A stretch of 64,000 nt of DNA from Halanaeroarchaeum sulfurireducens (GCF_001011115.1 NZ_CP008874.1:558001-622000); one strand, 5' to 3'; shown: positions 34,959 through 44,010, numbered from the stretch's first letter. Numbers and translations are program-made. The notes: generated by a model from the sequence alone, not told the origin.

Positions 34959-36995
34959 ATGAGCAACGATCCCACGACCGATGCTCCCGGTCGCGAGCCA
35001 GACGAGCCACCGCAGGTCGATGATTCTACGGACGCTACCCCCGACGATCTGGGGAGCAGCGTGGATGCGTCGGGAGACGTGGAAATCGACGAAGAAAACG
35101 CCGAAGACGACCTGCTCGGCGGACTGCGCTTCGAGAGCACCGGGGACATCTCCGTGCCCGAACGCCTCGTCGATCAGGTCATCGGCCAGGAGGCCGCCCG
35201 GAAGATCGTCAAGCGGGCAGCCAAGCAACACCGACACGTGATGATGATCGGCTCCCCCGGCACGGGGAAGTCGATGCTCGCGAAGGCGATGGCTCGACTC
35301 CTGCCGCCCGAGAATCTCCAGGACGTTCTCGTTTACCACAATCCCGACGACTCGAACGAACCGAAGATACGGACCGTTCCCACCGGGAAGGGCGAACAGA
35401 TCGTCGAGGCCCACAAAGAAGAGGCACGCAAGCGCAACCAGATGCGCTCGTTCCTGATGTGGATCATCATCGCCATCATCGTCGGCTACTCCCTTCTCAT
35501 CGCCCGCCAGGTTCTGCTCGGCCTGCTGGCGGCCGCGGTCATCTACTTCGCGTTCCGCTACAGCAACCGTGGCAGCGACGCGATGGTCCCGAAACTCCTC
35601 CTCAACAACGCGGACCGACAGACGGCACCGTTCGAGGATGCGACCGGTGCCCACGCCGGTGCGCTGCTCGGTGACGTGCGCCACGACCCGTTCCAGTCAG
35701 GTGGAATGGAGACGCCGAGTCACGACCGGGTCGAGGCCGGCGCCATGCACAAGGCCCACAAAGGGGTGTTGTTCATCGACGAGATCAACACTCTGGACAT
35801 CCGCAGCCAGCAGAAGCTGATGACGGCCATCCAGGAGGGCGAGTTCGCCATTACCGGCCAGTCCGAACGCTCCTCGGGAGCGATGGTGCAGACGGAGCCG
35901 GTCCCGTGTGACTTCATCATGGTTGCAGCGGGGAACATGGACGCGATGGAGAACATGCACCCGGCCCTGCGGGACCGCATCAAGGGATACGGGTACGAGG
36001 TCTACATGGAGGACACCATCGAGGATACGCCCGATATGCGCCGGCAATACGTCCGGTTCGTCGCCCAGGAGGCGGAGAAGGACGGCCGGGTTCCCCACTT
36101 CAATCCGGATGCAGTCCGGGAGATCATTCTCGAATCGAAACGGCGGTCGGGACGAAAGGACCACCTGACCCTCAAACTCCGCGACCTCGGGGGACTGGTC
36201 CGGGTCGCCGGTGACATCGCCAAATCGGAGGGCGAGGAGTTCGTCGAACGCGAGCACGTCCTCGAGGCGAAAAAGCGCTCCCGGTCGATCGAACAGCAGT
36301 TCGCGGACGACTACATCGACCGTCGCAAGGACTACGAGCTCAAGGTCACCGAGGGCAGTGCCGTGGGCCGCGTCAATGGTCTCGCGGTGATGGGCGGGGA
36401 CTCCGGTATCGTGCTCCCGGTCATGGCCGAAGTGACGCCGCGCCAGGGCGAGGGTGGCGAGGTCATCGCGACCGGTCAGCTGAAGGAGATGGCGATGGAG
36501 GCGGTCGACAACGTCTCCGCCATCATCAAGAAGTACTCCGATCAGGACATCTCGGAGAAGGACATCCACGTTCAGTTCGTTCAGACCCAGGGCGTGGAGG
36601 GCGACTCCGCGTCCATCACGGTTGCGACCGCGGTCATCTCCGCCCTCGAAGACATCCCCATCGCCCAGGACCTCGCGATGACCGGATCGCTCTCGGTCAG
36701 GGGTGACGTCTTGCCGGTTGGTGGGGTCACCCACAAGATCGAGGCCGCCGCGAAGGCGGGCTACGAGCGGGTCATCATTCCGAAGGCGAACGAACAGGAC
36801 GTGATGATCGAGGAGGAATACGAGGAGCAGATCGAGATCATCCCGGTCTCGCACATCTCCGAGGTCCTCGATCACGCCCTCGTCGGCGAACCAGAGAAGG
36901 ACTCGATGGTCGATCGTCTCAAGTCGATCACGGGCAAGGCCCTCGAGGCCGCCGAAGGGTCGGAGGCACCCAGCGGCAGTCCCAGTCCGCAGTGA
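34959..36995 (+). CDS. lonB: Membrane-anchored ATP-dependent protease LonB
   Basis: A 678-residue archaeal Lon. The AAA+ domain has Walker A MMIGSPGTGKSM (residues 95-106) and Walker B GVLFIDEIN. Two membrane helices (about 164-200) interrupt it and anchor it to the inner face of the membrane. The C-terminal protease has catalytic Ser in EGDSASITVATA (about residue 550) and Lys in THKIEAAAKAGY (about 593). In Haloferax LonB is essential and controls membrane carotenoid synthesis. A GTATAT box about 25 bases before the mRNA start near 34942 fits. It is divergent from nadM. Confidence 0.96.
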   Translation: MSNDPTTDAPGREPDEPPQVDDSTDATPDDLGSSVDASGDVEIDEENAEDDLLGGLRFESTGDISVPERLVDQVIGQEAARKIVKRAAKQHRHVMMIGSPGTGKSMLAKAMARLLPPENLQDVLVYHNPDDSNEPKIRTVPTGKGEQIVEAHKEEARKRNQMRSFLMWIIIAIIVGYSLLIARQVLLGLLAAAVIYFAFRYSNRGSDAMVPKLLLNNADRQTAPFEDATGAHAGALLGDVRHDPFQSGGMETPSHDRVEAGAMHKAHKGVLFIDEINTLDIRSQQKLMTAIQEGEFAITGQSERSSGAMVQTEPVPCDFIMVAAGNMDAMENMHPALRDRIKGYGYEVYMEDTIEDTPDMRRQYVRFVAQEAEKDGRVPHFNPDAVREIILESKRRSGRKDHLTLKLRDLGGLVRVAGDIAKSEGEEFVEREHVLEAKKRSRSIEQQFADDYIDRRKDYELKVTEGSAVGRVNGLAVMGGDSGIVLPVMAEVTPRQGEGGEVIATGQLKEMAMEAVDNVSAIIKKYSDQDISEKDIHVQFVQTQGVEGDSASITVATAVISALEDIPIAQDLAMTGSLSVRGDVLPVGGVTHKIEAAAKAGYERVIIPKANEQDVMIEEEYEEQIEIIPVSHISEVLDHALVGEPEKDSMVDRLKSITGKALEAAEGSEAPSGSPSPQ

Positions 36996-37060
36996 CCTGA
37001 CTGCCTGGATCGATCCCGCCTCACGAACCGTTTTATTCTCGCCCGGCGACAACGCAGACG

Positions 37061-37744
37061 ATGACGCGCTGGGGTGTATTTCTCGGCCTCGTTCTCTTCG
37101 TGACAGCCGTGGTCGTCGTGCTCGCCAGATCGTCCGCCCGGGCGCTCGACGACGAACTGGCGTCGGTAAGTGGACGGGCCCTCAGGTGGAACGTGGCCGT
37201 CAGCCAGGCACTCGTTGCGATACTCGTTCTCGCCGGTGCGTGGCTCGTGGGGGTTCCCTGGACGGCGTTGGGCCTCGGGAGCGCGATTGGGCCGACCGGT
37301 GAGTCGCTCATGCTGGGTCTCGCCCTCGGCGCGCCGATCGCGCTCGGAAACGCTCTCCTCTCACGGAGTCTCGATGCGAAATTCCTCCGAGATGCCGCGG
37401 TCCTCAGACGGCGGCTCGCTCCGGACACCGCGATCGGGTGGGTTACACTCCTCATCGTCGTGATCCCGGCCGTCGCGGTCGCCGAGGAACTGCTGTTCAG
37501 GGGCGCCCTCGTTGGTGCCCTCGCCGTTGGATTTCCCGTCTCGCCGTGGCTGCTCGCGGTGCTGTCGAGTCTGGCGTTCGGCGCTGCCCACGCGGCACAG
37601 GGCACGATGGGTATCGTCGTCGCTGGCGTCCTGGGGTTCGTCCTTGCCATCGGATTCGTCCTGTCCGGCGACCTCCTCGTCGTCATCGTCGCTCACGTCG
37701 TCGTCGACGTGGTCGAATTCGCCGTTCACGAGGGGCCCGTCTAA
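37061..37744 (+). CDS. CPBP-family intramembrane metalloprotease
   Basis: A 227-residue protein with six to seven hydrophobic helices and the CAAX-protease/bacteriocin-processing motifs: EELLFRGALVG (Glu-Glu and Arg), FGAAHA (His) and IVAHVVVDV (second His). A CGTTTTATTC box 27-30 bases before the ATG gives it its own leaderless promoter although it follows lonB by 65 bases. The substrate is unknown. Its TAA stop overlaps the convergent MGMT-like stop. Confidence 0.88.
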   Translation: MTRWGVFLGLVLFVTAVVVVLARSSARALDDELASVSGRALRWNVAVSQALVAILVLAGAWLVGVPWTALGLGSAIGPTGESLMLGLALGAPIALGNALLSRSLDAKFLRDAAVLRRRLAPDTAIGWVTLLIVVIPAVAVAEELLFRGALVGALAVGFPVSPWLLAVLSSLAFGAAHAAQGTMGIVVAGVLGFVLAIGFVLSGDLLVVIVAHVVVDVVEFAVHEGPV

Positions 37745-38196
37745 TGCCCTTCGATGGACCGAAGCCGCTCCTCGATGGCTTCGGGCGCACCGCTCGGGCC
37801 GTCGCGGACGCGGTGGTCCGGGATGACGAGCGGCGTTGGGTTCTCCCGGAGAGCCGTCCGGACGGTTTCCCGCCCGCTGTCGGCGTCATCGAGTGCGGCG
37901 GTCGAACGGGCGACCGTTTCGACCGTCGCGGTCTCGCCGTACGGGATCGCGCGCACGGTCTCGAGGACCGCTCGCTGATTCGTCGGTACCGTAAGCCCCA
38001 CGTCCACGTCCGCGAAGTCGTCTGGTTCGCCCTCCAGATAGGCGTCGATCCGATCGAGGAGGGGGTGGTCGCCGCCCGCCTTGGGGTCCGGCGTCCTGGG
38101 AAAGGATACACTGATGAGCTTCGATCCGGCGACGCCGATCTGGATGGAGCGGTCGAGCAGCGTCGATTCGCGAGCGTAGATGCCGGCGGCCTCCAT
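37741..38196 (-). CDS. MGMT-like protein lacking the acceptor cysteine
   Basis: A 151-residue protein of the O6-alkylguanine-DNA alkyltransferase fold. The DNA-binding half is present (TNQRAVLETVRAIPYGETAT, with the usual Pro-Tyr-Gly-Glu-Thr). At the active site the PCHRV motif reads PDHRVR, so the alkyl-accepting Cys is Asp. Alkyltransferase-like proteins elsewhere replace Cys mainly by Trp and signal lesions to other repair pathways. A similar non-catalytic role is likely here (inference). The ATG at 38196 is used; a GTG-rich upstream extension would enter the trpC promoter. Confidence 0.8.
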   Translation of the reverse strand: MEAAGIYARESTLLDRSIQIGVAGSKLISVSFPRTPDPKAGGDHPLLDRIDAYLEGEPDDFADVDVGLTVPTNQRAVLETVRAIPYGETATVETVARSTAALDDADSGRETVRTALRENPTPLVIPDHRVRDGPSGAPEAIEERLRSIEGH

Positions 38197-38247
38197 GGCT
38201 GAAGGGTGGGTCGCCCGGGGCAAGAACGTTCGCCACGATCCGCAACT

Positions 38248-38280
38248 CTTATGCACAGACTAGTGCATTGATGTACAATA
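38248..38280 (+). promoter_or_regulatory. trpCBA promoter with palindromic TRP-box-like operator
   Basis: TGCAC (38252-38256) and GTGCA (38263-38267) form an inverted repeat over the TATA-like CTTATGCA. TGTACA follows at 38272-38277, four bases before the trpC ATG. In Methanothermobacter the repressor TrpY binds TRP boxes with consensus TGTACA. The two half sites here (TGCACA, TGTACA) and their position over TATA box and start make a good repressor site. Whether a TrpY homologue exists in this genome is unknown. Confidence 0.55.
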
Positions 38281-39033
38281 ATGGACGAAACGAAGACGCT
38301 CGCACCTGCGGTCCGATCGATCCTGCGGGCGGCCGACGAACGAGCCGAACCGGAGGGGCGCGTCTCCGTCGACGGCCGCTCGTTGACGGCGGCGATCGAG
38401 GCGTCGGACGGAACCGACCGAACGCCGATCATCGCGGAGGTGAAACCGACGAGTCCCACCACCGACGGGACGCGGACCGGCGATCCCGTCGCGATCGCCC
38501 GCGAGATGGAGGCCGGCGGTGCGACGGCACTTTCGGTGCTGACAGAACCCGAGCACTTCGGCGGGTCGACGGACGCACTCGAGCGCGTTCGAGACGCAGT
38601 CGAGGTTCCCGTGCTCCGCAAGGATTTCCTCCAGAGTGAGGCACAACTCGATGCGGTCGCCGCCGACGCGGTGCTGCTTATCGCGCGGTTCGTCGACGAC
38701 CTCCCAGCCCTCCTCACGGGGGCCCGCGACCGCGGGATGGAAGCGCTCGTGGAGGTGCACTCCCGCGAGGAACTCGCGGCGGCGATCGATGCCGGCGCGA
38801 CCCTCGTGGGCGTCAACAACCGCGACCTCGCCACGCTCGAGGTCGAGCTGGCGACGTTCGAGCGCGTCGCCCCCGACGCACCGGAGGACGTGACGCTCGT
38901 CGCGGAAAGCGGCATTGCGAACCAGGCGGACGCCAGACGGATGCGAGCGGCCGGCGCTGACGCGTTACTCGTGGGCACGGCGATCATGGACGGTGACGTT
39001 CGCGATCGGACGCGGGAGCTGGTCGCAGCATGA
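38281..39033 (+). CDS. trpC: Indole-3-glycerol phosphate synthase
   Basis: A 250-residue TIM barrel that closes the indole ring from carboxyphenylaminodeoxyribulose phosphate. It has catalytic Lys in [14 protein letters not shown] (a somewhat altered EVKRASPS motif) and Lys in [13 protein letters not shown], then [18 protein letters not shown] and the ESGI phosphate loop. It starts leaderless and opens the trpC-trpB-trpA operon. The stop overlaps the trpB ATG by four bases. Haloarchaea usually carry the remaining trp genes in a separate operon. Confidence 0.95.
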   Translation: MDETKTLAPAVRSILRAADERAEPEGRVSVDGRSLTAAIEASDGTDRTPIIAEVKPTSPTTDGTRTGDPVAIAREMEAGGATALSVLTEPEHFGGSTDALERVRDAVEVPVLRKDFLQSEAQLDAVAADAVLLIARFVDDLPALLTGARDRGMEALVEVHSREELAAAIDAGATLVGVNNRDLATLEVELATFERVAPDAPEDVTLVAESGIANQADARRMRAAGADALLVGTAIMDGDVRDRTRELVAA

Positions 39034-40253
39034 GCGTCGGTACTTTCGGCGACTACGGCGGCCAGTACGTGCCGGAGGCGTTGATGCCGGCCGTCGAGGA
39101 GCTCGCGGACGCCTACGAACGGTACGTTCTCGAAAACGAGGACGGGTTCGTGGACGAACTCCGTCGCCATCTGCGCGATTTCGGGGGGCGACCCACGCCG
39201 CTCCAGCGCGCGGCGGCCCTGAGCGAGCGCTACGGACACGACGTGTACCTCAAGCGAGAGGACCTCTTGCACGGCGGCGCACACAAGCTCAACAACGCGC
39301 TCGGCCAGGTCCTGCTCGCGCAGTACATGGGCAAAGAGCGGATCGTCGCGGAGACCGGTGCCGGCCAGCACGGCACCGCTACCGCCATGGCCTGTGCATA
39401 TCTCGACGTGGACTGCGAGATCTACATGGGCCGGACCGACATCAACCGCCAGCGCCCCAACGTCTTCCGCATGCGCACGCACGACGCCGCCGTGAACGCC
39501 GTCGATGCGGGGTCGGGAACGCTCAAGGAGGCCATCAACGCGACGCTGCGGGACTGGGCGACCAACGTCGAGGACACCCACTACGTCATCGGATCGGTCG
39601 TCGGCCCCCATCCCTTCCCGAGCATGGTGCGCGATTTCCAGGCCGTCATCTCCGAGGAGGCCCGCGAGCAGGCCATCGAGCAAATTGGTGACCTGCCGGA
39701 GGCCGTGGTCGCCTGTGCCGGCGGAGGGTCGAACACCATGGGTTCGTTCGCGAACTTCCTCGAGGACGAGTCGGTGGCGCTCTACGCCGTCGAGGCCGGC
39801 GGCGACGCCATTACCGTCGAGGAGGAGACCGGCGTCGCCCCACACTCCGCCTCCCTCTCGGCGGGCGAGGATGGCGTGCTCCACGGCGCCCGGACGAAAC
39901 TCCTCCAGACCGAGGAGGGACAGGTCGTCGAATCGCACAGCGTGAGCGCCGGACTCGACTACGCCGGCGTTGGGCCGGAGCTCGCCCACCTGGTCGACCA
40001 GGGCCGGGTCGAGCCAGTCCACGTGGACGACGACGCCGCGCTCACCGCGTTCCATCGGCTCTCCCAGGACGAGGGCATCATCCCAGCCCTCGAGAGCAGC
40101 CACGCCATCGCCTACCTGGAGGACGCCGACTTCGACGGGCCGGTCGTTGTCACGCTCTCGGGCCGGGGCGACAAGGACCTGGATACGGTCATCGAGGAGA
40201 GCGAGCGGCGCGACGTGGCCGCTGCCCCGTCGATGGGGGTGTTCACAGAATGA
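39030..40253 (+). CDS. trpB: Tryptophan synthase beta chain
   Basis: A 407-residue PLP enzyme that joins indole to serine. The PLP Lys is in [20 protein letters not shown] (about residue 81), and the glycine-rich phosphate loop is [11 protein letters not shown] (about 231). The N-terminal [17 protein letters not shown] is typical of TrpB1, the form that pairs with TrpA. The last codons (GVFTE) and stop at 40251-40253 are the seed of a three-unit tandem repeat that separates trpB from trpA. The ATGA at 40250 starts the small array ORF. Confidence 0.97.
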   Translation: MSVGTFGDYGGQYVPEALMPAVEELADAYERYVLENEDGFVDELRRHLRDFGGRPTPLQRAAALSERYGHDVYLKREDLLHGGAHKLNNALGQVLLAQYMGKERIVAETGAGQHGTATAMACAYLDVDCEIYMGRTDINRQRPNVFRMRTHDAAVNAVDAGSGTLKEAINATLRDWATNVEDTHYVIGSVVGPHPFPSMVRDFQAVISEEAREQAIEQIGDLPEAVVACAGGGSNTMGSFANFLEDESVALYAVEAGGDAITVEEETGVAPHSASLSAGEDGVLHGARTKLLQTEEGQVVESHSVSAGLDYAGVGPELAHLVDQGRVEPVHVDDDAALTAFHRLSQDEGIIPALESSHAIAYLEDADFDGPVVVTLSGRGDKDLDTVIEESERRDVAAAPSMGVFTE

Positions 40254-40419
40254 GAGAAACGAATTCTGTGAGCTCACCGGACGACTGTCCGGGGGGTGTT
40301 CACAGAATGAGAGAAACGAATTCTGTGAGCTCACCGGACGACTGTCCGGGGGGTGTTCACGGAATGAGAGAAACGAATTCTGTGAGCTCACCGGACGACT
40401 GTCCGGGGGTGTTCACGGA
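40250..40419 (+). repeat. 57-bp tandem array at the trpB/trpA junction
   Basis: Three nearly identical units begin at 40250, 40307 and 40364 (57, 57 and 56 bases). Units 1 and 2 differ at one A/G near the end; unit 3 lacks one G of a G-run. Each unit starts ATGAGAGAAACG, the trpA start, and ends GTGTTCAC(A/G)GA, the trpB end, with about 30 novel bases between. Each carries an 8-9 base stem, TCACAGAAT/ATTCTGTGA, around the ATGA, and a CCGGAC-GACT-GTCCGG hairpin. The near identity points to recent duplication. Confidence 0.95.
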
Positions 40420-40423
40420 ATGA
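40250..40423 (+). CDS. 57-residue ORF encoded by the trp junction array
   Basis: ATG 40250 (ATGA overlap with the trpB stop) to TGA 40421-40423 (ATGA overlap with the trpA ATG at 40420). It encodes two copies of a 19-residue unit starting [16 protein letters not shown] and a third that ends CPGVFTE, the same last residues as TrpB. There are no Trp codons and no known family. It may serve only to keep ribosomes moving from trpB to trpA. Translation is plausible from the perfect couplings but unproven. Confidence 0.5.
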   Translation: MRETNSVSSPDDCPGGVHRMRETNSVSSPDDCPGGVHGMRETNSVSSPDDCPGVFTE

Positions 40424-41259
40424 GAGAAACGGATGCGATGGGCGAACGGGCGATCCGGGCGGCCTTCGAGGGCGGTCCAGCGCTGGTTCCGTATGTCGTC
40501 GCCGGCGATCCGGATCCCGAGGCGACCGAGGCCTACGTCGAGGCCTTGGTCCGGGGCGGCGCCGACGTGGTGGAACTCGGCCTGCCCTTCTCCGAACCCA
40601 TCGCCGACGGGCCGACCATCGAGAGCGGGATTCGGCGCGCACTCGACGCCGGGATGACGCCGTCGCGCTATCTCGATCTGGTGGCCGACCTCGACGTCGA
40701 CGTTCCGATCGTGACGATGACGTATTACAACCTGCTCTTTCGGTACGGTGACGGCGACGTCGAGCCGTTCGTGGCCGACGCCGCGGCGGCGGGCGTGGAC
40801 GGGCTGATCGTGCCGGACCTCCCCGTCGAGGAGAGCGGGCCATTGCGCGAGGCGTGCGAGCAACACGACCTCGCGCTCGTGTTCATCGTTGCACCCACGA
40901 CGACCGAGGATCGAATCGAGCGGATCGTTGAGCAGGCATCGGGATTCGTCTACGTTCAGGCCCGTCTGGGGACGACGGGGGCCAGGGCGGACGTGAGCGA
41001 GCAGACCTACGAGAGCCTCGACCGACTCCCCGACGCGGACGTTCCCACGGCCGTCGGGTTCGGCGTCAGCAGCGGCGAGCAGGCCCGGGCCATCGTCGCG
41101 GGTGGTGCCGACGGCGTCGTGGCCGGCAGCGTCTTCGTGGACATCGTGGCGTCGGGCGAGAACGTCGCGGACCGACTCGAACGGACCGCGGCCGACATCA
41201 AGGCCGGTGCGACCGAGGCGTCGTCCGCTTCCTCGGTGTCGGAACCGGAACGAACATAG
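40420..41259 (+). CDS. trpA: Tryptophan synthase alpha chain
   Basis: A 279-residue TIM barrel that cleaves indole-3-glycerol phosphate to indole for TrpB. The catalytic Glu is in [16 protein letters not shown] (about residue 45) and the Asp in [14 protein letters not shown]. The phosphate site is [12 protein letters not shown]. The start is the fourth ATGAGAGAAACG in a row; I take 40420 because only this one continues into the conserved [12 protein letters not shown]. The frame is open back through the array, so longer in-frame readings are repeat-derived. Confidence 0.95.
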   Translation: MRETDAMGERAIRAAFEGGPALVPYVVAGDPDPEATEAYVEALVRGGADVVELGLPFSEPIADGPTIESGIRRALDAGMTPSRYLDLVADLDVDVPIVTMTYYNLLFRYGDGDVEPFVADAAAAGVDGLIVPDLPVEESGPLREACEQHDLALVFIVAPTTTEDRIERIVEQASGFVYVQARLGTTGARADVSEQTYESLDRLPDADVPTAVGFGVSSGEQARAIVAGGADGVVAGSVFVDIVASGENVADRLERTAADIKAGATEASSASSVSEPERT

Positions 41260-41277
41260 CACCGGGCTTGCTACACC

Positions 41278-42078
41278 ATGGCAATGACACCAGGGAAAAC
41301 CGCACGACTCGACCGCATCGGGACGGACGGACGGTTCGTCACCGTCCCGATGGACCACGGAATCACGATGGGACCGGTGCGCGGTCTCGTCGACATCGAG
41401 GCGACCATCGACGCAGTGACACGGGGCGGGGCGGACTCCGTGCTCACGCAGAAGGGCATCGCTTCCCGCGTCCATGGCAACAAGAACGGGGCCGGATACA
41501 TCGTTCATCTCAACGGCTCGACGACGATCGGGCCGGACGAGGAGGACAAACGCGTCACTGGAACCGTCGAGGACGCCGTGCGTGCCGGTGCCGACGCCGT
41601 CTCCTTTCACATTAACGTCGGCAGCGAGCACGAGCCGGACCAGATCGCGAACCTGGCGGAACTGACGACCGAGGCGGAACGGCTCGGTATGCCGGTCCTC
41701 GCGATGGCGTACGCCCGCGGCCAGGGCATCGACGAACACGACGCGGAGAGCCTGGGGCATGCGGTCAGGCTGGCCGAGGAACTCGGTGCCGACATCGTGA
41801 AAACGGCGTACAGCGGCGATTCTGAGAGCTTCGAGCACGTCGTGGCGGGCACCCGGCTCCCGGTCATCATCGCCGGTGGGAGCCCGTCGGGCGATCTGGC
41901 CACGCTCCGGAACGTTCGAGGGGTCATCGATGCTGGCGGGGCTGGTGTGTCGATGGGACGGACGATCTTCCAGCACGAGGACCCGGAGGCGATCACCGCG
42001 GCGGTCTCGGGCGTCGTCCACGACGAGGCCGATCCCGAGGCGGCCATGCGCGAGGCGGGGCTCGAGGTCGAGGACTGA
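41278..42078 (+). CDS. 2-amino-3,7-dideoxy-D-threo-hept-6-ulosonate synthase
   Basis: A 266-residue class I aldolase fold. This is the first enzyme of the archaeal alternative route to 3-dehydroquinate (MJ0400 type), from aspartate semialdehyde and a ketohexose phosphate. The Schiff-base Lys lies in GADIVKTAYSGD (about residue 180), and early VTVPMDHGITMGP and late IIAGGSPSGD are typical. It follows trpA by 18 bases and may extend that operon. The DHQ synthase II that uses its product is at 42850-44010. The TGA abuts the convergent HAD gene's stop. Confidence 0.93.
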   Translation: MAMTPGKTARLDRIGTDGRFVTVPMDHGITMGPVRGLVDIEATIDAVTRGGADSVLTQKGIASRVHGNKNGAGYIVHLNGSTTIGPDEEDKRVTGTVEDAVRAGADAVSFHINVGSEHEPDQIANLAELTTEAERLGMPVLAMAYARGQGIDEHDAESLGHAVRLAEELGADIVKTAYSGDSESFEHVVAGTRLPVIIAGGSPSGDLATLRNVRGVIDAGGAGVSMGRTIFQHEDPEAITAAVSGVVHDEADPEAAMREAGLEVED

Positions 42079-42747
42079 TCAGAAAAGGGCGGGCAGGTTT
42101 CGCAGCGAGTCGAGTGTGTGCGTCGGTTCCGCGGAGCCGGCCTCCCGTCTGTCTGCGGCCGTCGGGACCCACACCGACCTGACCCCAACTCGATTCGCAC
42201 CGGCCACATCGTCGGAAAGCGAGTTACCGACGTGGATCGTGGCGCCCGGATCGGCACCGAGGTCGTCGAGGGCGATTTCGAAGGGCTCCGGTGAGGGTTT
42301 CGAGGGGGTATTTGCGCCGCCGTAGACGATCGTATCGAAGGCGTCCTCGATGCCCAGCGACTCCAATTTCGGGAGCTGGTGCTCGCGGTCCCCGTTCGTG
42401 ACGAGCCCGACCGGTCGATCCTCGACGCGGTCGAGGGCTGCCCGGGCACCCTCCCTGAAGCGGACCGCCGAGCTGTCGAACATGGACATGTAGGTGTCTG
42501 CGATCCGCGCGGTCGGCATCCGTCCCGCGTCGGCCCGCTCGGCGGCGACGTCGAACGCATTGGCCATGAAGGCGGTCGCCCCGTCGGCGTCGGGCGCTCG
42601 ATTTATCGCCGTGCGAAGGCCCGCATGGTTCGTGAACGGCTCGACGCCGATGTGATCGAAGGTCCGCCGAAGGAGGACCTCCCGGTCCTGCTCGTGGAGA
42701 CACAGCGTATCGTCGAGGTCGAACAGGACGGCGTCGGTTTCGGGCAT
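42079..42747 (-). CDS. HAD-superfamily hydrolase
   Basis: A 222-residue phosphatase-type protein. Motif I is AVLFDLDDTLCLHE (nucleophile Asp near residue 11), motif II VGLVTNGD, motif III Lys in NTPSKPSPEPFEIAL and motif IV VGNSLSDDVAGANRVG. The cap is helical (subclass I). The substrate is unknown. A CGTTATG box about 26 bases before the ATG at 42747 on the minus strand points to a leaderless message. Its stop codon directly abuts the ADH-synthase stop. Confidence 0.88.
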   Translation of the reverse strand: MPETDAVLFDLDDTLCLHEQDREVLLRRTFDHIGVEPFTNHAGLRTAINRAPDADGATAFMANAFDVAAERADAGRMPTARIADTYMSMFDSSAVRFREGARAALDRVEDRPVGLVTNGDREHQLPKLESLGIEDAFDTIVYGGANTPSKPSPEPFEIALDDLGADPGATIHVGNSLSDDVAGANRVGVRSVWVPTAADRREAGSAEPTHTLDSLRNLPALF

Positions 42748-42849
42748 GGCTGGGCGTCCGCTCCACGGTCTCATAACGATTTTGCTCCGCCGCGGGTGGG
42801 GATCCGCGGTTCCGGCACGTTCAAGGACGGTCCTCCCAACAGTCCGGAT

Positions 42850-44010
42850 ATGACACCCGCAGTCTGGCTGAAGGCCGACGACGACGTCGGCGACTGGGAG
42901 ACGCGAAAACGACGGATCACGACCGGTCTCGAGGCCGGCGTCGACTGGATCCTCGTCGACGAGTGGGACGTCTCGAAGGTCCGGGAACTGGGCGAGGTGA
43001 ACGTGGCCGCCTTCGTCACCGAGGACGTCGACGTCATCGGGGAACAGGCCGAAGAACTGGGCGAGGCCGACGCGTACGTGGTCGGCAAAGACGGTGAGGG
43101 CGATGGAACCATCGATTTACCGACTGACTTCGCCGGCTCCGCCGACCTCTCGACGCTCCGTCGCGACGGGGCTGACGGGGCGTTCGTCCGCATCTTCGAC
43201 GAGGACTACGAGGCATTTGCGGAAGCCGCCGCAGCCGACGCCGAGCACACCATCGTCGTCGGTGAGAACTGGAAGATCATTCCCCTCGAGAACCTCATCG
43301 CCCGGATCGGGTCCGAGACCGACCTCGTCGCCGGCGTCCAGTCCGCTGCCGAAGCCGAGACGGCCTTCGACACGCTCGACATTGGGGCGGACGGCGTCCT
43401 GCTGGATACCGACGACCCGGACGAGATCCGGGAGACGGTCCGCATCCGCGATGCGACGAACCGCGAGTCGGTCGACCTGGAGTTCGCGGAGGTCGTCGAG
43501 GTCGAGCCGGCCGGAAGCGCTGACCGCGTCTGCGTGGACACCGCGTCGATCATGGACGACGACGAGGGAATGCTCGTCGGGAGCATGAGCCGGGGGCTCT
43601 TTTTCGTCTACGCCGAGACCGCCGACTCGCCGTACGTCGCTTCGCGGCCGTTCCGTGTCAACGCCGGCGCCGTTCACGCCTACGTCCGCACTCCCGACGG
43701 CGACACGAAGTACCTCTCGGAGCTGGGAAGCGGTGACGAGGTCCAGATCGTCGACACCCAGGGGAACACCCGCGAGGCCATCGTCGGCCGGGCGAAGATA
43801 GAGCGACGCCCGATGTTCCGCGTGCGCGTCCGCGCCGAGGACGACGAGTTCGAGACGCTGTTACAGAACGCCGAGACCATCAAAGTCCAGACGCCGGACG
43901 GTCGACGGGCCATCACGGATCTGGAGTCAGGTGACGAGGTGGCGGTCTTTCGCCAGTCCGGGGGGCGTCACTTCGGCGAGCCCGTCGACGAGCGGATCAT
44001 CGAGAAGTAA
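42850..44010 (+). CDS. 3-dehydroquinate synthase II
   Basis: A 386-residue enzyme of the archaeal type (MJ1249 family). It oxidatively deaminates and cyclises 2-amino-3,7-dideoxyheptulosonate to 3-dehydroquinate with NAD. Recognisable parts are the N-terminal VWLKADDDVGDWETRK, IPLENLIARI, the MLVGSMSRGLFFVYAE block and the C-terminal beta domain (GDEVQIVDTQGNTREAIVGR). The frame starts at ATG 42850. With the ADH synthase at 41278 and AroD at 44562 it supplies chorismate for the trp genes. Confidence 0.94.
   Translation: MTPAVWLKADDDVGDWETRKRRITTGLEAGVDWILVDEWDVSKVRELGEVNVAAFVTEDVDVIGEQAEELGEADAYVVGKDGEGDGTIDLPTDFAGSADLSTLRRDGADGAFVRIFDEDYEAFAEAAAADAEHTIVVGENWKIIPLENLIARIGSETDLVAGVQSAAEAETAFDTLDIGADGVLLDTDDPDEIRETVRIRDATNRESVDLEFAEVVEVEPAGSADRVCVDTASIMDDDEGMLVGSMSRGLFFVYAETADSPYVASRPFRVNAGAVHAYVRTPDGDTKYLSELGSGDEVQIVDTQGNTREAIVGRAKIERRPMFRVRVRAEDDEFETLLQNAETIKVQTPDGRRAITDLESGDEVAVFRQSGGRHFGEPVDERIIEK

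Noticed and set aside
40250-40419. Trp array as a CRISPR or insertion element
   Set aside because: There are no spacers, no cas genes and no transposase. Units are contiguous and derived from the trpB/trpA junction itself.
40250-40423. Array ORF as a classic Trp leader peptide for attenuation
   Set aside because: It has no Trp codons and lies inside the operon instead of at its start.
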